Part shown: piece by piece, positions 51,468 to 61,107 of the stretch
How positions within the stretch are numbered: position 1 is the stretch's first letter
Layout: the number at the start of each line of letters is the position of its first letter
From: Apostichopus parvimensis
Taxonomy: Eukaryota > Echinodermata > Holothuroidea > Aspidochirotida > Stichopodidae
Length of the DNA stretch: 61,107 bases
NCBI GenBank assembly: GCA_000934455.1
Contig: KN885183.1
Location: forward strand, 24,051 to 85,157
Reading direction: 5' to 3'
Made by a program: the position numbers and the translations under genes
Notes under the pieces: model-generated
The model's database searches: none
The model's input: the letters and a program-made list of their open reading frames with translations, nothing else
What the model was told of the DNA's origin: nothing

Positions 51468-54400
51468 ATGATGGAGTTAAATTGGCCGAAGTTTCTTTTA
51501 ATCGTGTTAACTCTCTTTATTTATCAACGTCCTGTGCAATGTAGTAACGAGAAAATTAGGGAGAATGTTCGAAAGAGAAATATTGAGACTGCTTTGGAAT
51601 CCGTGGAACCTGGACAAAGAATCCGTGAATTTACGATGGAAAACGATTTTATAGATGACGAAGGGCCATCGAGTGAGATCTACCCGGTATGGAACTCCTT
51701 GTACCCCTGGTGGTTAGATATTGTCAACATAACTGGTGAAGAGGGGCAGGAGACAACGTCCAATTCAATACAGTCAGCGGCGGAAGATGGGGACAGTTCT
51801 TCTAATTCGGTGTACAACAGTGTAATCCGTTTGGAGTCAAGCAGTGACGAGGCAGAGAACGAGGATTTCTTCGATCTCGGTAGGACTCTCGCGGCTGGGA
51901 GGGCGGGCTCTATTTCAAAATATGTCAACAAAAAGAAAACTAAGGTAAGCCTTGCTGAATAAGTAATTAATTACTTCTTATATCCTGCTTGCAATGATCA
52001 AATGAATTAACTTATTTTGCTAGTTTTCTCCCAAATTCGATTAACGGTGTTTGTTCGCCTTCTGTTCTCGGACAATAGAGCTCATGCTTTTATAATACCT
52101 ATATATTGAAATTGTAGTGAGTTAAGGAGTCTTGTTTTCGGGAACCACACTGTTTATTAGTAATGTTTTTCTTTAATATAGTACAGGCTATTTCAATCCA
52201 TCATAGAGTGAATGGATATTGTTCTGGACCTGTCGCATACGAAAATTATAATATACTTGTAACCCCACTTTAAAACTTGCCCTTTGTTCAGTGTTTTATT
52301 CACATCAACGTTGTTATACTCAGCATACGTATATGCTCGGTTGACTGAACATCGTTTACTTCAGTGGAACCAACACAATAGCTATTGTTCAAGCCACCCT
52401 TTGTCATCCTTCTTCTGTCAACTATATGCTTCAGAAATCTTCCCAATCACAAATTTCCTTTTTTTCTTTTTTTTTTATTACTAAATGGTTGTTTGTTTTG
52501 GTTTTAGATATCTCCTTCTAATTCTCTTCGTCAAACTTGTACTGTCATATACGTAGTGACTATACATATATACAATACAGCATAATACGCTTTACTTAGT
52601 ATCACGACAGTACCAGACTACGATACTGCGAAATAAGCTTTCAATTTACACTGTAGACTATAAAAACAATATCATAGTCAAATTCTGACTTAACCTTCGT
52701 AAAGAAATATTTCAATCTAACTATACGGTAAATTACAATGTCTGTTCAAGTTGTGTATCGCTTAACTCTTTTGAGTCATATACAAAACTGGATTGAGAAG
52801 GGAGGGGGCGGAGTATGGGTCATATATAAAACTGGATTGGAAGGGAAGGGGGAGGGCGGAGTATGGGTCATATATAAAACTGGATTGGAAGGGAAGGGGG
52901 AGGGCGGAGTATGGGTCATATATAAAATTGGATTGGGAGGGGAAGGGGGGGCGTAGTAGGGTCAACTAGCATATTTGCTGTGCGAAAGTGTATTTGCACA
53001 GTGTATCCATGGTATCACAGTGTATCCATGGTATCACAGTGTATCCATGGTATCACAGTGTATCCATGGTATCACAGTGTATCCATGGTATCACAGTGTA
53101 TCCATGATATCACAGTCTCTCGGTGAATCCGGACCCTCCCCCATCGTCACATGATAATAGCATCGTGATTGGTTTGCCGGTGAGTGCGTCGACTGGTGCT
53201 ATCAAAACGTCACAGTTGACCTGTGTCATCATAGTGTGTTCGTGTACAGACAACATCATGATTATAATTTATCAATGAAATCGCAGTGTCCCAGTGTATC
53301 CCTGTATACCATCATAGTGTCATGCTATAGTACGATGTTTGTTGTACTAGTTAGCCTGTACCAAAGCGACCAACTGAATCTATATCTTCATATATAGCCT
53401 CATTATATCTACATCAGTGTCGATGACATCACAGTGCCTCGTGTACCGATGTCATCGTTGTTTCCCATGTGCGTCGTTAGCATCATAGTGTATACTATAG
53501 CGAGTTGATCACATGGTACCTTACTGTGTCGATGGCATTATGGTGGCCCTGTTGATCGATGACACCATACTTTAACAGTTTATCGATGTCAGCACATTGC
53601 CAACATAAATCGAAGTAGACCATGGTATCAAAGTGTATCGAGAACTTCTTGGGGCGTCACGGCGTGTCGATGGCATCATGGTGTCGCAGTGTATAAGGAT
53701 GACTTAGTATCTCTGGGTGTGCCGATGTCATCACAGTACACTGCTATCACAATGTGATAGTGTTCTATCATACTGTGACAGTGTGTCTGCCTGATTGATG
53801 AAGGGAAACCAACTTTGAATAATAATACCCCATATGACGCGTTTTCGTATCGCGTCGCCCACGTGAATCAAGACGTGACTAGCTTCAGGTGACAACAGTA
53901 AAACTGTGGGCCATTCGCCTGCGTGGCTGGTGTGATTTGAAATATTGTATAGTCACCTGTTCACCCATACAACTTGGTGATGCATTGAACTTCGAAACTC
54001 TTATGAGTGAACAAAACCAACCTCTGTATCAATCGTTATACAAATACAGCGAACAAACGGACAAATAAATTGTGGCCCGGATGGATGCTCTTGATCGAGC
54101 ACACAGTGGTTGCTCGCGAATCCTTTTAAAACAACAAATCCGGGTCATTGGATACATATAGATAATAGTCCCGAGCTCTGACTCACGGGGTTAGGAATAC
54201 CCAATTAACGTAAGCTCATATCTGAACCTTATATAGTGTAAAGATACACGGAGTCCCCGCACCCCTCCCCCATGCATCCTGAGACCAAAGTGCATTTACT
54301 GCCATTTTAGAGATGTCATCCGGTACAGTGGTAGGCTATACCATCAGTGTTGTCGATCTCATACCGATATACTTACCTTATACGAATATATTATCTCCAT

Positions 54401-57400
54401 ATATCTTAATAAAGTATTTAGAGCCAATCTGAGTGAGTATATATATTATTGTTTTGATCTGATTATAGGGTATCGCCACTCAGCTGTAGGGTGTTCGGCT
54501 GCACCCTCTGTTCTTAGAAAGACAAAGACAAGTTTTATTGTTCGGTAGCACAACGTTATCACATGTATATAGGTATATATATTAGCTGCTAAATCCGTAC
54601 CAAACCATATCAAGTGTGGGCGGTTCATGAGAACACAATGACACCCACAATGACAAAACAAATTGTGCACTAACCGCTGTGACCAAGGTCAAAGCAAGGT
54701 GCACAGCTAGTTACCCATACACCCTGACATAATCTAAAATTTAGACCATTGTACTCCCTGCCGCCGATCTCCACCCCACTCGAGAAAAAATATAATAATT
54801 AAAAAAAAAAAAAAAAAAACATTATTCGATTAACCATCGTATGTGGTTCGCAAAATATTAGGTGCGACTCAAAAGTGGATCTCTAAACCTTTTCGGTGGG
54901 CCGCGATATCTTCCCAGACGAGCAACGATTCCAAAGAACGAAGGTCTGGTGGGGTCCTGGCTAACGCTAACGCTATATGGAAGTACCTGGGTCGAGTGCC
55001 TTAAAAGTTTGCAGACCGCTGTTCTATAAGCGAATTCAGTATATTGTGCATTATATCGTTGCCCTGTCTAGGGTACAACCTTGTATATCACAATTTGTCG
55101 CTATGTTCATGCACATTTAAGTATTCAAATAAATAATGGAAATTTTCATATATTTTGACAGCGTAGAAAATTCTCTTCTGTTGTGTGCGGATTAAGTTAC
55201 ATTTGAGGATTTATATTTGCCCTTGTAATATCTTCGCTGGGGATATAACTGGCTGTGAAGAGCTTCGTTTAAAGCAAATCCCTTCCACATGTCTCCTAAC
55301 TCATCGCTGTTATAAATTAAAAAAACAATGAAGGAAAAAAGTGATATCGCGCAAGTGATTCATAATCATGACCTGGGTCATCTAAAATGCTATAGTATAG
55401 GTCAAAGGTTATGTGAAAAACAAACACATATATGTATACAGAAGTGAGAAAACTGCCATGGTTTTATTGGGGAAGAAATAAATCAAATCTTCACTGTTTT
55501 ATATCTTTCTGAATAGTTTTTTATTTTATTTTATTAGTCTGCGGGTACCTCTTTAAACGACATATGATCAAGGTATGTCAGAGAGTTTCCAACCCCGTGT
55601 GTGACGTCTTAGAGCGCTTTCGCCCAAAACCAGCTGAGAAACATGCAGTTTTTCCCAAGAGAGATGAAAGTAATTGAAAGAAAAAAATAAAAAGGAAGGA
55701 AAAAAAGAAGAAAGAGAAGGACTGCTTTTAATACTAACAAAATCTTGACATAAGTTGGACACCTGCTGTTGACCTATTGAGTCTCACCATACTTTGTGAA
55801 TTTATATGCTACTTTGTTTATTGTAATATTATGCAATGCTTACGTATAACATGGCCACTTGTACATATATGACCCAATTCACTATTGAATTCGCTTATAG
55901 CAATAACCGCTGACATGTGGAAACGTATATAAGGGAAGGAGAATGAGAGCTAATGGGGTTCAAAGGGTTCCCTTTAACGTCAGGAATAAAATTCTTAAAG
56001 ATCATGGCATGTTGAAGAGAGGAAGTGTTGTGCTATACCGAAGGAGTTAGCACAATGAATGATGTGTATATTCAGATAACGCAGTATTGTTACCTGTACA
56101 TGTGATGCAGTGAAAATTGTGTTACATTATGTAACTTACATAGTCGTGTGCCGTCTTTCATGCTTCAATAAAAAAAAAAAATTAAAAATATGAGAGTGGG
56201 GAGGAGAATAGAAAGAAGATGCCCATTATCAAAAACTTTTGCCAATATATATATATTTCATCTTCGTCAGATCTATGTGGTAATCATCTTAATGAGTCTA
56301 AAACGATATTTGATTATGTAACGTGAATCCGACCCCGAGCAACTGGCTAGCAAAGGTGGCGTAAACTAAAACAGAATGACGTCATCAGTCGTTACTTAAT
56401 CTAATTTACATATACGTCATTATGCGTTCGACGCGAAGTAGAAACATGAACGAAACTAAACTAAAGTCAAGTAAGTTATTGATGCAGTTAAAGATTCAAA
56501 TCATGACGCCCACAAAAGATTTCAGCTTTGGGAACTTATAATATCAAGATATAGCATAAAACGTCATTAGGCAAACAAGTAACCCGAGATAAGGCTTATG
56601 TTAAAGACAGAAGGGGAAAATTTCATTTGATCATATTGTATACGCTTACTGGAATAACTAACCTTGACAAGAAACTATGAGAGGGATTTGAACAAAGCAA
56701 GCTTGACCTTAAGAAGTGTTTCTGCTTATTCAATTCGATATGTATTTATAATCGACGGTCTTTGATCTCATAGCTTCCTGTTGAACGACTGAACAGTCTT
56801 GCTTTTAGACGAGATATAACAAGACAACACAAGGTGTAACACAACAGCAATATACAGAAAGGGTATAGAATAAACACGTCTCTAGTTTAGGTTAGAGATC
56901 AGCATAAACGATTGACGACTATGATTTCATTTCGTAGTATATTCAAGCAGGAATCATTTACAACCCTTGCATTACTATTCTGCCGTTCAAGTGTACCCAT
57001 TGAATGGAAATTTCGACGACTTTATACTTTTTGACATTTTCGTTATCGATAAACGATGGTTATACGATGTGGTTTACAACCGGGAGTCACTGAAAATTAC
57101 TTACAGTATAGGCCTAGATTAAAAGATTAAATGGTTGCTGACCTTAGTTAACTGCTTACCAACAATTGCAGAAAAATGTTTCCTTTTATACGTCAAAACC
57201 ACAACCGTATAGTATATTTTGTAACGGTTTTAGAAAGAAAGGAACTTACTAAAGAGCTTTTTGTTGATTCATTTGAGGTAAACACTTTTTCTTTTGAAAG
57301 AGGGCATTGCTTTACCAAGAATTTGGCACTTCCTTAACAAATCTAAGAATTAGCTATATATTTAGATTAATCATCAATAGTTTACGTCGTAGATAATACA

Positions 57401-60400
57401 ACATATATTTGAGCATTTGTATACATTTATTTCTGAGACTATATACATAAGCTCGTTTTGTTTAACTCTCGTATATAGCGACTTACGGTGGCTCATATGG
57501 GAGCACACCTCCAATATTATTCCCTGCTTTCCTCCAAACTGTAGCGTCGAGATTGCAGTTGCGATTCTAATCGGCTCATTTGCTCATTAAACTGCTCTTT
57601 AAGCCTACCTGTTACATGCGGCGTTTTCCACATGTGCAGTGCCTATATAGCTAGGCTATACTATACATTTCTGGTATATGAAAGCCCCGCTCGCATCTCA
57701 TTCACCCGTTAATACCCTTTCATTATGAATAAATAATTCTTTATTATGACTCTTAGGAACCATTTACGTAAACAGATGACCCTTAACACGATAATTGGGT
57801 AGTGATTTCACTATTGTAAGGGGATCATGTTAGGATCAAAATATCAACCAGAAAGAGCTTCGCGGTGCTGAGTCACTGTACGGGACTCACCAGCCAGCTC
57901 AGATATACTATAATGCAGAATGAATGCGGACAATCCACACGCATCACATCGACATGACTTATTCATGCTATATCAAGTGTGACCAGCAAGTTAAACATTG
58001 AGTTGCAATAGCTTGACCGTTTCCTAGATCAGACACTTACCACACCCCTCCCTCCCCTGCCCTCACGAATGTACCCACCCAGTCTACATTGTACCGGTAT
58101 GCAACGTTACTACCTATTTAGGCTATACCTGACACGTAGACCTGACCCGTCGCAGTGATATGGGCCTACTTACTATGTATTCTCTGGGACGAATTTATTT
58201 CGTGAGGACTTCTCCTTGTGAAAATAAACTACGACCGTCAATTCTCGAAAGACTTACATAGTAAAAGCTGCATGATTGAGACAGGAAGACTTTTTTATAT
58301 TTATTTTTTGTTATAGTTTATCAAAGAATGACGGACACACATATACACACAAGCACATATGTTTCAAATGCTCCCAGCAGAAATGACCTTTGACCGTATG
58401 AAAGCAGCCAATCCTGCAGGTTGACTCCTTGAACGGTTTTATGTGTTAATAAACATGAAAGCAACTCTTCGCGTCAGATGACTGTAATGATGTGTTGATG
58501 ACACGTTATCGGTGGTTTATATATTTTCATACCGCGTATAATAAGAAGTTTTAGATGCATGGCTTCACATTGCAACTAAACAAATCGTTAAGTACGCTGC
58601 ATCTTCACGTTGGTAAAAGAGTGACGGACGTTCTTATCCAAAAAAAAAGAAGAAAGAACTAAATAAATGAAGAAAAAGACAAAATATCAATAAAACTATA
58701 CATACTATATACGAGTAAACCGTTGCAAGTAAGTGCATGTGTTGATAAACTGAAAGCGAAAAGACGAAGGAAATAAAAAGGGACCAAAACTAATCATAAT
58801 AATAAATGAAAAATGTGAGCAAAAGCAGCTGAGAGCAGATGTTTTCCAAGGATTCCGAACAAATTTTAATTACACAAAGGATGTAGCGTAATACCGGAAG
58901 CTATTGAGAGATTAAAAGCGTCCTCTGTAGAAACATAGATACATCAGCTACAGTGGCGTAGGAAGGTACTTTTGAGTGTGGGGGGCGGGGGCTGAAGACT
59001 GATGGCCGGCCTGGGGGGAGGGGTCTAAGGGGAGCGGGTGCCCCCTTCCCTTTGGAATTTTTTTGCATTTCCAGGTGGCCTCAGATGCAATTTGGTGCAA
59101 TATAGCACACTTCAACACCCACTCCATTTTGTAAATAATTTTGAATTTTCACCTGGCCTTAGTTGCAATTTGGTGCTCCAAATGAGATTTTTTTTCTCAT
59201 TTGGAAATGAAAAAGGGGTTTCTGACTTGCGGAGCGGGGGGGGGGGGGCGGAATGATACTTCCCCCCACCATATTTTTCACTGGGGGCTGGCGCCCCCAG
59301 CCCCCGGTTCCTACGCCCTTGATCAGCTATATAGATAACACAATAGGTAAAAGATGGGGCAAATTTTAGGTTTAGTCGCTATCTTTAACAAACAATATTT
59401 TATACTACAGCATCCGTGTAGGCCGGGCATATTAATCCCACTCCCACGCCCACCCCACCCACACACTCCAAAAAAAAAATGAGTCTTAATTGATGATATT
59501 TTACCCTCCTCCGAAAACATCTTTTCTTTTAGTAAAGAATAACATGCTTCGTCGGGAAAACATCGATAGCATTGGATGCCGTTCGATTTGTCGCCCAGAG
59601 AAGTTTTCCATCCCAGTCGCTGTTCCGTACACGACCACAACACTAAATTCAGCAAATCTTTCATCATTCCTGTAAATGGTTTGAATTCCATTCAGCTTTA
59701 TATAGATCTGTTTCAAAGGTCCTAATAGCCTATGTGGACCTCTCTAAGAGACCGTCTGAAATTGGTACGGTCTCTAGCTATAACTTATACTTCCCTGTCC
59801 CTTGTGAGAATGTTTGGTATACAAATTGTGCTATATTTTGCAACTGTTATAAAAAATCTTGAAGAATTTTGAACTGTTTAACGTTGTACCGCACATACAT
59901 TTTATTTAGTCATGTCTACTATAAACTAGGATTTTTTGGGGGTAATATTCTATCTGTGTGTAAGGGGAGTGGGACCTGGGGCTAAGCCCCTCTTGACTTT
60001 AGCCCTCCCCCCACCCCGCCCGCGAATATTTTTTCCCCAAACTGAACTGACACTGAAATTATTACCTCGATTCTGATTGGCTCTCAGCGAGCCAATAGGT
60101 TTCCGTATAGGTTTCCGTACGTATAGGTTATAAGGCTATATACAACTAGTTAACAAGTCAAAAGACACAGACATATCGTCAAATGCCTAGCTGGCACACA
60201 CTCGATCGCCGTCTTCATGGCCACTGCATACTCGACTATATAGGCCTATCATGATTCATTGACTGAATACATTTTGAATTTATGAGTATAAAACCAAAGG
60301 TATCGCAACTCCGAATGTACACAAACACCTCGTACATATGTACATCGGCTACCTGTATACAATTACAAATGCACTGTGTTTTATTGTGTTGTATACTATA

Positions 60401-61017
60401 CAGAGTACAATAGGCTACATTACATGTGTTGTGTAGAGCGGAGTCAAGCGAGTAAACAAACGATCTAGGACTGCCTATAATGGGCGCAGTAGTTGGGAAT
60501 AAATGCTTCATTGCGTTAAGAACACTATATACTTTCGTTCATATATACCTTCTAAAAGTTCTGGAAAGTTGCTAATGTGAATATCTTGATTTTTTTCGTG
60601 TTGATCATACTGATATCGACAGAGTATGGAGGGATCCATGTTGAATACTAAAGTATATCACGTGCTCGCTAAGAGCCAATCAGAATCGACAAAATAATTT
60701 CAGTGTCAGTTCAGTTTGGGAAAAAAATATTCGCACCCCGCCCCTTACCTCACCTGAAGTGTACGTAGTTGCATCCCCCTTTTCACAGATATTGCCTGAA
60801 CTATATGCACTCGCTTAGCCTACATGGCATGAAACATGTCATTGTTACTGTATTAAAAATCTTTGGCTTTTTATTTCCACAGAAAAAGACTAAAAAGAAC
60901 AAGCTTTACATGAAGGCATATGTACCTCTGAAACCCGCCCATAAAGACACCCTCTTGGGGCTACATAACAGATTCCGGAGCGATACGCCAATCCCAGCTT
61001 CAAATATGGAGAAACTT
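51468..61017 (+). CDS. secreted CAP-domain protein, CRISPLD/PI15-like (5' part; gene continues past window)
   Basis: Exon 1 coding is 51468-51944 (159 codons) with a GTAAGC donor. Exon 2 is 60883-61017 (45 codons) with a TTTCCACAG acceptor and GTAAGT donor; both junctions are phase 0. The N-terminus is a signal peptide (NWPKFLLIVLTLFIYQRPVQC). Next comes an acidic, Ser-rich pro-region with one NIT glycosylation site. A lysine cluster (NKKKTKKKTKKNK) spans the splice junction. Then KDTLLGLHNRFRSDTPIPASNMEKL opens a CAP/SCP domain. The LHNxxR and ASNME strings resemble CRISPLD1/2 and PI15. CAP proteins are secreted and often bind lipids or matrix. The catalytic-like His and the rest of the CAP fold, and any LCCL domains, lie beyond the window. 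The ATG at 51471 is an alternative start. The link between exons rests on frame, lysine context and CAP homology. Confidence 0.75.
52774..52955. repeat. 48-bp tandem repeat, about four copies
   Basis: Units begin at about 52774, 52817, 52865 and 52913. Each has GTCATATATAAAACTGGATT followed by a G-rich run and CGGAGTAT. The two central units are almost identical. It lies in intron 1 of the CAP gene. Confidence 0.9.
53001..53800. repeat. 19-bp tandem array grading into degenerate copies
   Basis: Six near-identical copies of GTGTATCCATGGTATCACA occupy 53001-53114. From 53115 to about 53800 the same vocabulary (CATCATAGTGT, GATGTCATCACAGT, TCGATGGCATCATGGTGT) persists in scattered, diverged form with irregular spacing. 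It looks like an old satellite with a recently homogenised edge. Confidence 0.75.
54873..55021 (-). mobile_element. short hAT-like element remnant
   Basis: About 149 bp whose ends form an imperfect inverted repeat. The right end reversed reads CAGCGGTCTGCAAACTTTT, and the left reads AGTGGATCTCTAAACCTTTT. This CAG-GGT-CAAACTTTT pattern is common in hAT elements of many animals. No clear target duplication was found. Confidence 0.45.
58951..59321 (-). mobile_element. hAT-like MITE, family B, copy 2
   Basis: 371 bp flanked by the exact 8-bp duplication ATCAGCTA (58943-58950 and 59322-59329). The ends are CAGTGGCGTAGGAAGG and CCTACGCCCTTG. It is collinear in reverse orientation with 29894-30232, including AAATGAGATTTTTTTTCTCA. 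It lies in CAP intron 1. Confidence 0.88.
60013..60745. mobile_element. element with ~80-bp inverted arms
   Basis: The left arm 60013-60092 and right arm 60662-60745 are inverted near-copies. Both contain GCGAATATTTTTT, CAAACTGAACTGACACTGAA and CGATTCTGATTGGCTCT. About 570 bp lie between them. The right arm ends about 140 bp before CAP exon 2. It is probably a non-autonomous DNA transposon; no target duplication is clear. Confidence 0.7.
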
Positions 61018-61107
61018 GTAAGTAAATCAAGATTAATTATTTCATTTATATTATCACAATAGTTTGAGCTCCAGCATTTCATAAGACGGTAAAAGGCTAT
61101 AGATACA

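Noticed and set aside
53001-53114. Possible CRISPR array of regular 19-bp repeats
   Set aside because: The copies are contiguous with no spacers, and the window is eukaryotic.
59323-59716. Overlapping open frames of 61-122 residues after the family B MITE
   Set aside because: No family resemblance, no paired splice sites and three competing frames; treated as intronic noise.

Overview
This is an AT-rich stretch of animal nuclear DNA with short exons, large introns and GT-AG splice sites. Five complete genes and one 3'-truncated gene can be assembled exon by exon, and every exon junction keeps the reading frame. Dispersed repeats fill much of the introns. The proteins resemble deuterostome orthologues and the repeat content is typical of marine invertebrates. 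An echinoderm, perhaps a sea cucumber, is my best guess, but that is inference.

Layout. 224-1991 (+): a damaged GATE-16/GABARAPL2-like ATG8 gene with an in-frame stop and no C-terminal glycine. 2686-11165 (-): ADAT1, the tRNA-specific adenosine deaminase, 9 exons. 13013-15903 (-): EXOSC7 (RRP42 subunit of the RNA exosome), 5 exons. 16701-20623 (+): PDCD5, 6 exons, head-to-head with EXOSC7 across a 797-bp gap. 23593-33051 (-): CLPTM1L, 14 coding exons, tail-to-tail with PDCD5. 33.1-42.3 kb: no coding exon recognised, but it holds a U2-like retroposed sequence, a GTAT microsatellite, a ~72-bp minisatellite and tRNA-derived SINEs. 42331-45283 (-): an intact GABARAPL2, 3 coding exons. 51468-61017 (+, running off the right edge): the start of a secreted CAP-domain gene (CRISPLD/PI15-like) with an 8.9-kb first intron.

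The two ATG8 genes share exon lengths of 34, 229 and 88 nt, the same splice phases and a similar 5'UTR splice acceptor. They are therefore duplicated genes, not a retrocopy. The damaged copy sits tail-to-tail with ADAT1, which is the GABARAPL2-ADAT1 arrangement I recall from human 16q23.1. The copy in the apparently ancestral position is the broken one, and the intact copy lies about 40 kb away.

The repeat landscape is the other notable feature. There are several non-autonomous hAT-like elements with exact 8-bp target duplications, and some with different termini share an internal module. There is also a foldback element built from two opposed arrays of ~21-bp units, a pair of TTAA-flanked elements, and a nested structure in EXOSC7 intron 3 that triplicates a splice acceptor. 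Apart from general links to RNA metabolism (ADAT1, EXOSC7) and autophagy (ATG8), the genes form no evident pathway; they look like ordinary housekeeping neighbours.
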